This document shows, one piece after another, positions 1-6,754 of a stretch of 10,300 bases of DNA. The notes under the pieces are model-generated. The model saw nothing but the letters and a program-made list of their open reading frames with translations, was not told where the DNA came from and ran no database searches. The stretch is from Acidobacteriota bacterium (GTDB lineage: Bacteria; Acidobacteriota; Terriglobia; Acidiferrales; UBA7541), in assembly GCA_028876695.1 (NCBI GenBank), contig JAGWRH010000103.1, positions 1-10,300 of the forward strand, in the 5' to 3' direction. The position numbers and the translations under genes are program-made. Positions within the stretch are counted from its first letter, which is position 1, and each line of letters opens with the position of its first letter.

Positions 1-1010
1 AGGACGAGTTGGATCGCGGCGGACAGATATTTTTCGTGCACAACCGCGTCGAGTCGATCGCGTCGATCGCCACGATGGCGATGCGGCTGATGCCCAACGC
101 GCGCGTGGTGGTGGGCCACGGGCAGATGCGCGAGGCGGAACTGGAAAAAGTGATGCTGAAGTTCGTTCGCGGCGAGGCAGACATTTTGATATCGACGACG
201 ATTGTCGAAAATGGCTTGGACATTCCGCGCGCCAACACGATCATTATCAATCGCGCGGACCGGATGGGTCTTTCCGAGCTGTATCAGCTTCGGGGACGCG
301 TGGGCCGGTCGAACCAGCGCGCATACGCGTATCTGCTGGTGCCGCCGGACGTGACGCTTTCAGCGATCGCCCGGCAGCGGCTGGCGGCGCTGAAAGAATT
401 CAGCGATTTGGGCGCGGGATTCCGGATCGCGGCGCTGGACCTGGAATTGCGCGGCGCGGGAAACCTGCTGGGACGCGAGCAGCATGGGCACATCGAGGCG
501 GTCGGTTTCGATATGTATTGCCAGATGCTGGAACGAGCGGTGGCCGAGCGAAAAGGCGAGGCGGTTGCGCCGGAGCGCCGCGCCACATTGAGCCTGGGGC
601 AGGAGATTCGCATCCCGCCCGACTACATCGAAAACGAAAACCTGCGGCTACGAATTTACAAGCGCATCGCGGACGTGGCCACGGAAGAAGCGCGCGAGGA
701 GACGCGGCGCGAAATTACCGATCGGTTCGGCCCGCCGCCGCCGGCCGTGGAGAATCTTTTGGATTATGCGGTCCTGAAAGCGCTGGCGGAAAAATTGCTG
801 GTTGCGTCAGTGGACCGCCGCGGAGATCAAATCGGCATCAAATTTTACGACGACACGCCGGTGGGCCCGGAACGCGTGGTGAAGATGGTGCGGAAGCGGC
901 GCGACGTGCGCATCGATCCGAGCGGAGTGCTGTGGGTCGGCGCGAAGGGCAAGGGCGGGGCGATGGAAGCGGTGAGAAACGTGTTGCTCCAGTTGCAAGC
1001 GCAGGGATAG
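1..1010 (+). CDS. mfd: Transcription-repair coupling factor Mfd, C-terminal part (5' end outside window)
   Basis: Mfd is a cytoplasmic ATP-dependent DNA translocase that removes RNA polymerase stalled at lesions and recruits UvrA. The reading frame is open from the left edge and ends with TAG at 1008-1010, giving about 335 residues of a protein that is usually about 1,150 long. The visible part starts in the second RecA-like translocase lobe. It has the STTIVENGLDIP motif near 192-227 and the arginine-finger motif QLRGRVGR at 285-308. The RecG/Mfd signature GAGNLLGREQHGHIEAVGFD follows at about 453-512, and then the C-terminal TRCF (D7) autoinhibitory domain, opening around LSLGQEIRIPPDY and including the RFGPPPPAVENLL stretch. 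A TTG at 9-11 lies inside the helicase domain and is not a start. A 21-nt gap separates it from the next gene on the same strand, so co-transcription is possible. Identification is firm; no frame damage is visible. Confidence 0.97.
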   Translation, partial: DELDRGGQIFFVHNRVESIASIATMAMRLMPNARVVVGHGQMREAELEKVMLKFVRGEADILISTTIVENGLDIPRANTIIINRADRMGLSELYQLRGRVGRSNQRAYAYLLVPPDVTLSAIARQRLAALKEFSDLGAGFRIAALDLELRGAGNLLGREQHGHIEAVGFDMYCQMLERAVAERKGEAVAPERRATLSLGQEIRIPPDYIENENLRLRIYKRIADVATEEAREETRREITDRFGPPPPAVENLLDYAVLKALAEKLLVASVDRRGDQIGIKFYDDTPVGPERVVKMVRKRRDVRIDPSGVLWVGAKGKGGAMEAVRNVLLQLQAQG

Positions 1011-1016
1011 ACTTTC

Positions 1017-1023
1017 GGGAGAG
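1017..1023 (+). promoter_or_regulatory. Ribosome binding site of the SurA-like gene
   Basis: GGGAGAG lies 8 nt before the ATG at 1032 in the 21-bp gap after mfd. It fixes the start directly ahead of the signal peptide. Confidence 0.6.
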
Positions 1024-1031
1024 TGTAGACC

Positions 1032-2165
1032 ATGAAATCGCCGAAATTCTCGTGGATTATTGCGCCTGCATTGGGAGCGGCCGTGTTATTGGCGCCCGCG
1101 TTCGCGGGCGCGCAGACGCAAGAGCAGATCATCGAAGATATCGTCGCGCGCGTGAACGACCGCATCATCACGCTCTCCGATTACCAGAAAGCGCTCGACG
1201 GGCTGCCGCAGGAAGTCCAGCAGGATTGCCAACAGCAGCAACCCGCTTGCACGCCGGATCAGCAGCAGGCGGAGGTGGCCGGCAAGAAGAAGAATCTGCT
1301 GCGCGATATGATCGACCAGCAATTGCTGATCCAGCGCGGCAAGGACATGGGCGTCGACGTGGAAACGGACCTGGTGAAGCGGCTCGACGAGGTGCGCAAG
1401 CAGGACGGCTTCACCACCATGGACGATTTCCAAAAGGCCGTGGAGCAATCGGGACTGGCCTGGGAAGATTACAAGTCGCAGATGCGCAACGAGCTGCTGA
1501 CGCGCAAAGTGATCCAGCAGGAAGTGGGGGACCGGGTCGATATCGGCAACGAAGAAGTGAAAAAATACTACGACGCGCATTCCAACGAACTCATCCGCCC
1601 GGAAGAAGTGGACCTTTCCGAAATATTCCTGAAAACCGAAGGAAAGCCCGCCGATCAGATCGCGGCGATTCACAAGCAGGCCGACGATCTGCGCACCCGT
1701 ATCGTCAATGGCGAGGATTTCGCGGCGCTGGCCAAGCGCTATACAGAGGGCCCGGCCAAAGAAGACGGAGGCGAGCTGGGAGAATATCAACGGGGACAAC
1801 TGGCCAAACAGCTCGAAGATGCCGTGTTCAAGCTGGAAAAGGGCGGGATGACGGATGTGATGCAGACGCAGACCGGGTTCATCATCCTGAAGGTCAATGC
1901 GCATTACGACGCGGGATTGCAGCCGCTCGACAAAGTGGAGACCGAAATCACGAACCGGTTATACGCGCAGAAGATGGAGCCGGCGCTGCGCGAATATTTG
2001 CAGCAGCTGCGCGAGGAAAGTTATATTCGCATTCGCGCCGGATACACCGATACGGCGGCGGTAAAGGGCGGGACGGTCGTCGAGGAAGTGCCCCCCACGC
2101 CGGACACACCGGAAAAGAAAAAAGGCAAGAAACATCTGCCACTGCCGAAAATGGACAGCGAATGA
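1032..2165 (+). CDS. SurA-like periplasmic peptidyl-prolyl cis-trans isomerase (parvulin/PpiC family)
   Basis: Predicted envelope chaperone and prolyl isomerase of 377 residues. Residues 1-27 form a signal peptide: a basic N-terminus, a hydrophobic core IIAPALGAAVLLAP, and an AGA cleavage motif before Q28. There is no lipobox cysteine, so the mature protein should be soluble in the periplasm. A SurA N-terminal domain follows, opening with IVARVNDRIITLSDY at 37-51 and continuing to about 185. One parvulin domain spans about 190-292, with EEVDLSEIFLK, ALAKRYTEGPAKEDGGELGEY and TGFIILKV. E. coli SurA (428 residues) has two parvulin domains; here there is only one. The C-terminus is a Pro/Glu linker and a lysine-rich tail (361-367). 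C66 and C73 lie in a Gln-rich loop and could form a disulfide. The ATG is supported by GGGAGAG at 1017-1023, 8 nt upstream. The gene ends in a 4-nt ATGA overlap with the next. A role in outer-membrane protein maturation is inferred from the family. Confidence 0.9.
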   Translation: MKSPKFSWIIAPALGAAVLLAPAFAGAQTQEQIIEDIVARVNDRIITLSDYQKALDGLPQEVQQDCQQQQPACTPDQQQAEVAGKKKNLLRDMIDQQLLIQRGKDMGVDVETDLVKRLDEVRKQDGFTTMDDFQKAVEQSGLAWEDYKSQMRNELLTRKVIQQEVGDRVDIGNEEVKKYYDAHSNELIRPEEVDLSEIFLKTEGKPADQIAAIHKQADDLRTRIVNGEDFAALAKRYTEGPAKEDGGELGEYQRGQLAKQLEDAVFKLEKGGMTDVMQTQTGFIILKVNAHYDAGLQPLDKVETEITNRLYAQKMEPALREYLQQLREESYIRIRAGYTDTAAVKGGTVVEEVPPTPDTPEKKKGKKHLPLPKMDSE

Positions 2166-3223
2166 AGCCGCAATACGTTGCCGAACTCGCGGATGGGCAG
2201 GTGGTGGCGTCGCTGTATCTTGTGCGCGAGAAGGAAATTCGCACCTCGCCGCGGACCGGGAAAACGTGGCTGGAGTTGAGCCTGGCGGACCGCTCCGGAT
2301 CGATTCCCGCGAAAATGTGGGACAACTTCGAGGCCGTCGCCAAGACCTTCGAGCGCGACGATGTGATCCGCGTGCGCGGCCGCGTGAAGCTATATAACGA
2401 CCGCAAGGAATTAACGCTCGAGCAGATCATTCCGGCGGCCGAGAAGGACTACGAGCTTGCGGATTTTTTGCCGCATACGAAGTATGACGTCGAGCAGCTG
2501 TATGCGCAGCTGCGGTCGGCCGTCAGCGAAGTGAAGAATCCATGGCTTCAGAAGCTGCTGGCATGCGTCGTGGACGACGCGGAGGTGGCGCCGCGGCTGA
2601 AGCGGGCTCCGGCGGCGATGACGATGCATCACGCGTATCTTGGGGGCCTGCTGGAGCACACGATCAGCCTGGTCGGGCTGGCGAACGCGGTGTGCGCGCA
2701 CTATCCCGAGCTCGATCGCGATCTGCTACTGACGGGCGTTGTGCTGCACGACATCGGAAAGCTCGAAGAGCTGCGCTACGCGCGGGGGATTGAGTATTCC
2801 GACGAGGGACGTTTGCTCGGACATATCTCGATGGGCGCGATGCTGGTGCGGGAGAAATGCAAGGCGATCGAAAATTTTCCGGCGCCGTTGCGCGTGATGG
2901 TGGAGCATTTGATTCTGAGCCATCACGGATCGCACGAGTTCGGCTCGCCGTCGTTGCCGCAATTTCCCGAGGCCGTGGCGCTGCATGCGATCGACGATTT
3001 GGACTCGAAAATGGCGGCGATGCGAGCGAGCCTGGATGCCGGGTCTGGCGCGAGCGGGTCGGAAGTCTGGACGGAACGAAATGCGGCGCTGCGGCGGGCG
3101 CTGCTGCGCGGGAAGGAATTTCTGGCGGGCCCGCGCGATGCAACGCGGGCCGCCTCAAACAGCGCGCCAGCACCGGATCGAAAAGGCGTCACGATGGAGT
3201 TCGGATTCAAACATGGCCGGTGA
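2162..3223 (+). CDS. yhaM: YhaM-like 3'-5' exoribonuclease (OB-fold plus HD domain)
   Basis: 353 residues, close to the ~315 of Bacillus YhaM, a 3'-5' exoribonuclease of RNA turnover. Residues 10-92 look like an OB-fold nucleic-acid-binding domain (VVASLYLVREKEIRTSPRTGKTWLELSLADRSG, then VIRVRGRVKLYNDRKELTLEQI). An HD phosphohydrolase domain follows with its metal-binding histidines and aspartates in order: HH at 156-157, LEH with H166, VVLHDIGK with H196/D197, HLILSHHG with H254/H255, and the HAIDDLDSKM segment with D279/D280. All key residues are present, so the enzyme should be active. The ATG at 2162 overlaps the SurA-like stop codon (ATGA), which suggests translational coupling; only a weak GGA precedes it. 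The frame stays open upstream to about 518, but that part is out-of-frame mfd/SurA sequence. The last 11 nt overlap the next blaI-like gene. The family assignment is strong; the RNA substrate is inferred. Confidence 0.88.
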   Translation: MKPQYVAELADGQVVASLYLVREKEIRTSPRTGKTWLELSLADRSGSIPAKMWDNFEAVAKTFERDDVIRVRGRVKLYNDRKELTLEQIIPAAEKDYELADFLPHTKYDVEQLYAQLRSAVSEVKNPWLQKLLACVVDDAEVAPRLKRAPAAMTMHHAYLGGLLEHTISLVGLANAVCAHYPELDRDLLLTGVVLHDIGKLEELRYARGIEYSDEGRLLGHISMGAMLVREKCKAIENFPAPLRVMVEHLILSHHGSHEFGSPSLPQFPEAVALHAIDDLDSKMAAMRASLDAGSGASGSEVWTERNAALRRALLRGKEFLAGPRDATRAASNSAPAPDRKGVTMEFGFKHGR

Positions 3224-3626
3224 ATGGGGCGCGGGGCACGGGCCGCGGCGGTCGCTGCTCGATCTGGCGCCGCTGGAACTCGATTGCATGAACACGCTTT
3301 GGCCATTGCACGAAGCGACGGTGCGCGAGATTCGCGACCGGCTGGCCGAGCGCCGCGCACGCGCGTACACCACGATCATGACGATCATGGACCGGCTGGC
3401 GCGAAAAGGGGTCGTGGAGCGCCGCAAAACCGGACGAAAATACGTGTACCGCGCGAAACTGAGCGCCGAAGAAGCGCGCGCGCACGCGATCGAGCAAGTG
3501 CTGCAAAACTTCTTTGGCGGCTCGAAAGAGAGCATGATCGCGCAGCTCAGGGGCAACGGTGATTCCAGTGACGTTTCCGAACGCGAGTCGCGCGACGAAA
3601 TCCACGCAACAGCCGCCGAGCGGTAG
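3213..3626 (+). CDS. BlaI/MecI/CopY-family winged-helix repressor (orphan copy)
   Basis: 137-residue DNA-binding protein of the Penicillinase_R family (PF03965), usually about 120-140 residues, acting as a dimer. The N-terminal winged helix covers about 16-82: LAPLELDCMNTLW (helix 1), ATVREIRDRLAE, the recognition-helix segment AYTTIMTIMDRLARKGVVER at 51-70, and the wing TGRKYVYRAKL. The dimerisation region follows with QNFFGGSKESMIAQL at 98-112. The last ~25 residues are polar and probably disordered. ATG at 3213 was chosen because helix 1 starts only 15 residues later and Met26 would cut into it; GGAG at 3196-3199 is a weak, distant ribosome binding site. It overlaps the YhaM-like gene by 11 nt and is followed after 9 nt by dusB. 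No BlaR1-type partner lies beside it on this strand, so its inducing signal is unknown. It might serve another partner or share the BlaR1-like protease encoded convergently. Confidence 0.88.
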   Translation: MAGEWGAGHGPRRSLLDLAPLELDCMNTLWPLHEATVREIRDRLAERRARAYTTIMTIMDRLARKGVVERRKTGRKYVYRAKLSAEEARAHAIEQVLQNFFGGSKESMIAQLRGNGDSSDVSERESRDEIHATAAER

Positions 3627-3635
3627 CCTACGGCC

Positions 3636-4640
3636 ATGGCCTTCGCAACGTTTCCAGCAGAACTGAAAATACGCTCCACGGCGACACGTCCGGCAACGAT
3701 TCTGGCGCCCATGGCCGGCGTGACGGACACGGTGTTCCGGCGAACGATTCGAGGGCTCGGCGGGTGCGGCCTGATCATGACGGAATTCACCAGCGCGGAA
3801 GGGCTCACGCGCAAGGCGGCGCGCACCTTGCGCTACCTTTATTTCGACGAGGACGAGCATCCGATCGCCGCGCAGATTTTCGGCGCCGACGCGAATGCGA
3901 TGGCTTCAGCCGCGGCGCTGACGGAAGATCTCGGATTCGACCAGATCGACATCAACCTCGGCTGTCCCGTAAAGAAGGTCGTGAAATGCGGAGGTTCGGG
4001 ACTGCTGCGCGATTTGCCGCTGCTGGGAAGAATTTTCGGCGCGGTTCGCGCGGCGGTGCGCATCCCGCTGACGATCAAGATCCGCTCGGGCTGGGACGAG
4101 AACAACATCGTGGCTGTGGACGTGGCGCGCATGGCGGAGCAGATCGGGGTCGAGGCGATCGCCGTCCATCCGCGAACGCGCATGCAGGGCTACGCGGGGT
4201 TTGCCGACTGGAGCATCATTCGCGCGGTGAAGGAAGCGGTGCGAATTCCGGTGATCGGCAATGGCGATATTCGCGCGCCGGAAGACGCCGTCCGAATGAT
4301 CGCGGAGACCGGCTGCGATGCGGCGATGATCGGGCGCGCCGCGTCGTCGAATCCATGGATTTTTCGGCAGATCGAGGATTACATCCGCACCGGCCGCTCC
4401 GATCAGCCGACAGAGCTGGACCGCTACGAGCTGCTTTCCGGATATTTTCGCGACTTGATTGCGAGCGAGATGCCGGACGCGATCGGCAAGATGAAGCAGT
4501 TTGCCACGTACTTCACGCACGGTGTGCGCAACGGCGGAGAATTGCGGCAATCGGTTCACCACGCGCAGACAACCGGGGAAATTCTCGGCGTCGTGGACGC
4601 GTTTTTCGAGCGCTTGGCGGCATCAACCGCAGCCGATTAG
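3636..4640 (+). CDS. dusB: tRNA-dihydrouridine synthase, DusB type
   Basis: Flavin-dependent enzyme that reduces uridine to dihydrouridine in the tRNA D-loop. The 334 residues are full length for the DusB/Nifr3 group. The TIM barrel is marked by APMAGVTDTVFR (24-35, FMN site), the active-site motif INLGCPVKKVVKCGGSGLL with catalytic C110, TIKIRSGW with K148, AVHPRTRMQGY with H178, and the phosphate-binding strands IGNGDI (207-212) and MIGRAASSNPWIF (231-243). The C-terminal helical tRNA-binding part runs from about 245 to the end, with MKQFATYF near the middle. The ATG lies 9 nt after the blaI-like stop with no clear Shine-Dalgarno of its own, so translation may depend on coupling. The next gene is convergent with only 30 nt between stops, and I see no intrinsic terminator there. 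The Dus family is certain; the exact paralogue and target uridine are inferred. Confidence 0.93.
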   Translation: MAFATFPAELKIRSTATRPATILAPMAGVTDTVFRRTIRGLGGCGLIMTEFTSAEGLTRKAARTLRYLYFDEDEHPIAAQIFGADANAMASAAALTEDLGFDQIDINLGCPVKKVVKCGGSGLLRDLPLLGRIFGAVRAAVRIPLTIKIRSGWDENNIVAVDVARMAEQIGVEAIAVHPRTRMQGYAGFADWSIIRAVKEAVRIPVIGNGDIRAPEDAVRMIAETGCDAAMIGRAASSNPWIFRQIEDYIRTGRSDQPTELDRYELLSGYFRDLIASEMPDAIGKMKQFATYFTHGVRNGGELRQSVHHAQTTGEILGVVDAFFERLAASTAAD

Positions 4641-4670
4641 CGGGCGCGAGACTCCAGGCAATTGCAAGTT

Positions 4671-6752
4671 TCACTCGGGCGTCGCTTTGCCGCCGGCGAT
4701 GGCGTTATCGAACAGCTCCCGCATCTGCCGTGAAGACTGACGCGCCTGCTCGGCATTCTGCCGGGCGAGCTCACCGATTTGGCGGCCGATCTCGCCCATC
4801 TGCCGGCCAAGCTCGCCGGCCCGGCGGTTAATCTCGTTCAGATTGGAATTCCAGCGCGCCTCACCAAGGGCTTGCTGCAATTCGCCTAGTTCGCGCTGCA
4901 AATCGCCAAGCTGCCGCATCGTCGCGCCGCTGGCGTTCAGATTCTTGATCTCCGACTGGAGCTTTTGCAGTTCGGCGCTCATATCCGGAATTTTCACTCG
5001 TATGTCTTGCATTCTCTGCCGCACCTGCTCGCGCATTTCCTTCGAAAGCTCCCGCTCTTTGGCCTGCAACTCCCGCTGCTGTTTGGATGAATCGGTGCGC
5101 TGCGCCCAGATTTGCTTCGCGCGATCGACGATCGCCTGATCTCGAATGATGTACGTGCGCCCATCGTGCTCGAACCAGATGAAGTCGCCGGAAATGTTGG
5201 AGCGCAGCGAGCGCGCGTGCTCCGCGTCCTCATCCGAGCCGGACATGATCAGGCGATCCGAACCGCGGGTGACGATCACAAATCGCGGGCCCCACGGCCA
5301 GTAAACGCCGTTCATCGGCCCCGAATAGAAATTCGCGTCCGGCGGCTCGCTGACAACCGGCGGCGCGGGCGCGGGCGGCGTTGGGGGAACGGCCGGTGGC
5401 GGTGGAGCTTGTGGTAGCTGCGGCGCGGGGACCGTGACAGCTTCTTGCGGCGGAACTGGCGGCGCCGGTGGCTGCGCGACTTGGGGAGGAGCAGGTGGAG
5501 CGTCCCCTGGCACGAGCAGCACGGGAGCTGGCGCGAGTGGTTGCGCCGGAATCGAGTCGGGGCTTGCGACCCGCGGGGGCGGTGGCGGCGCGGGCACCGC
5601 GGGAGCCGGCGCTTGCTGCGGACGATACGCGGCTGGATGTGCAGCGACAGACAGTGCAGCCGCCGGCACACAAATCGCCACCAATGCAACGACCAGAGAC
5701 CGGCTTACGGAATTCACCGACCTCCACGCCAGGATCCGTTCGACGCGCTCTTCCCCCTCGCCCGTTTTCGCCATGGCGACGCCATGCCACCACACGCGAG
5801 CGGGTGAAGCCTCGAGATTCGCGAGAAAACCGAGAAGCGCCTGTGCGTACCGCCTGCGGTCGATGCCCCCGACGAGCGCCGCTTCGTCGCTTGCTTGCTC
5901 CGCCAAGTCGACGAGATAGCGGTCCAGCCACCAGGAAAGCGGGCTGAACCAGAAAACCGCGCGATGAAGGAGCGCGAGCAATTGAACGAGTGAGTCATGC
6001 CTTGCGACGTGCGAGACTTCGTGCGCCAGCACGGCGGCGAGTTCATCGGTCGACCAATCGCGCCATGAGCACGGGAGCAGAACAGCGGGCCGAGAAATGC
6101 CGAGTGTAACCGGCACGGCAAGCAGTTCGGATTCGGCAAGCCGCGGCATTCTTCGCAGTCCGTTCGCGCGCGACGCCGCCGAGCCCAAGTCGATCGCGCC
6201 GCTATCGTCGATTATTTGCGCGCCTTTGCGCAGCCGCCTGGTGAAATAGGCGCCGATTAGAATTCGCGCAAAGAAAACCGATGCCACGGCGAAGTACAAG
6301 CACAGGGCAACCGATAGCCAGGAAATCGTGAACGCGGGCGCCGGCAGCAAGAATCCAGGCAGCGGAGCTTGCGGCAGGTTCAGCTTCGAGAGCGGCGCAG
6401 CCGATTCCCCACGATTCGGAAATCGCCTCGCATCCTGTGAACGCGCGAATTCTTGTTCATCGTTTGAGGCAGCGGCAGGCGGAGGCTGAAGCTCTCGAAT
6501 GGGAGCCGCTCCGGCCGTACGCGAAAAGCTCGGCACGGGAACGGGCACGGCCGGGCTGAGCAGCATCAGCGCGGGCATCACAATCGCGATCGCCAGCAGG
6601 GAATGCCAGACGAACATCCTGGCGCGTACCGCTCGAACGCGAAACATCGCGAGTACGCCGGCCAGAAAGCAGGCGAGCAACAGAGAGCGAAGCGCGGAAT
6701 CCAGCAGGAGAGCGAGGAATTTCGAACCAGAGTGAAGGGCGGCAGATGACAT
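4671..6752 (-). CDS. BlaR1-like M56 membrane metalloprotease with Pro-rich linker and coiled-coil C-terminus
   Basis: 693 residues, against about 585-600 for staphylococcal BlaR1/MecR1. Predicted membrane helices lie near 12-36, 46-69, 143-168 and 351-373, the four-helix layout of BlaR1. The M56 zinc protease domain lies before the last helix, with HEVSH at 244-248 (H244, E245, H248) and the downstream EQASDEAAL with E285 as likely third ligand. In BlaR1 this domain is cytoplasmic and inactivates BlaI after ligand binding outside. Residues 374-470 are an almost pure Pro/Ala linker. There is no penicillin-binding domain with SxxK/KTG motifs. Instead, 475-550 carries GPRFVIVTRGSDRLIMSGSDED and FIWFEHDGRTYIIRDQA, a domain I cannot name, and 555-685 is a charged, Gln-rich predicted coiled coil with four heptads at 646-673. 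By topology this C-terminal half should be extracytoplasmic. Start ATG at 6752 has AGGAG 5 nt upstream. It follows its blaI by 2 nt. The ligand is unknown. Confidence 0.88.
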   Translation of the reverse strand: MSSAALHSGSKFLALLLDSALRSLLLACFLAGVLAMFRVRAVRARMFVWHSLLAIAIVMPALMLLSPAVPVPVPSFSRTAGAAPIRELQPPPAAASNDEQEFARSQDARRFPNRGESAAPLSKLNLPQAPLPGFLLPAPAFTISWLSVALCLYFAVASVFFARILIGAYFTRRLRKGAQIIDDSGAIDLGSAASRANGLRRMPRLAESELLAVPVTLGISRPAVLLPCSWRDWSTDELAAVLAHEVSHVARHDSLVQLLALLHRAVFWFSPLSWWLDRYLVDLAEQASDEAALVGGIDRRRYAQALLGFLANLEASPARVWWHGVAMAKTGEGEERVERILAWRSVNSVSRSLVVALVAICVPAAALSVAAHPAAYRPQQAPAPAVPAPPPPPRVASPDSIPAQPLAPAPVLLVPGDAPPAPPQVAQPPAPPVPPQEAVTVPAPQLPQAPPPPAVPPTPPAPAPPVVSEPPDANFYSGPMNGVYWPWGPRFVIVTRGSDRLIMSGSDEDAEHARSLRSNISGDFIWFEHDGRTYIIRDQAIVDRAKQIWAQRTDSSKQQRELQAKERELSKEMREQVRQRMQDIRVKIPDMSAELQKLQSEIKNLNASGATMRQLGDLQRELGELQQALGEARWNSNLNEINRRAGELGRQMGEIGRQIGELARQNAEQARQSSRQMRELFDNAIAGGKATPE
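4734..4817 (-). repeat. Four tandem heptads in the coiled coil of the BlaR1-like protein
   Basis: Residues 646-673 read as four consecutive 7-residue units: GELGRQM, GEIGRQI, GELARQN and AEQARQS. Hydrophobic residues recur at fixed positions in the first three and the polar RQ pair in all four. This fits a short coiled coil grown by internal duplication. A related LGDLQRELGELQQALGEA stretch lies at 615-632. Confidence 0.75.
5343..5633 (-). other. Pro/Ala-rich linker region of the BlaR1-like protein
   Basis: Residues 374-470 consist mostly of proline with alanine, valine and glutamine, directly after the fourth predicted membrane helix. Such segments form extended, stiff spacers; here it would hold the C-terminal domain away from the membrane. 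On the plus strand the same DNA is dense in short G runs because of the CCN codons. Confidence 0.8.
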
Positions 6753-6754
6753 GG

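Noticed and set aside
1086..1904. 272-residue open frame antisense to the SurA-like gene
   Set aside because: The composition is rich in His/Leu/Arg with no recognisable family, and the plus-strand gene has a clear signal peptide and domains.
518..2161. Long open plus-strand frame running into the yhaM-like gene, apparently one 901-residue protein
   Set aside because: The part before 2162 lies out of frame over mfd and the SurA-like gene. It reads as Arg/Gly/Ala-rich sequence typical of GC-rich shadow frames. The real start is the ATG at 2162.
4641..4670. Shared terminator between the convergent dusB and BlaR1-like genes
   Set aside because: No stem of useful length with a T run on either strand; only a short GCAATTGC palindrome is present.
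3764..4831. 355-residue plus-strand frame over dusB and the end of the BlaR1-like gene
   Set aside because: Low-complexity Arg/Gly shadow of dusB; the true frame carries all Dus motifs.
4671..6752. Beta-lactam resistance function of the blaI/blaR1-like pair
   Set aside because: No penicillin-binding sensor domain and no beta-lactamase gene in the window, so calling it a resistance locus is unsupported.
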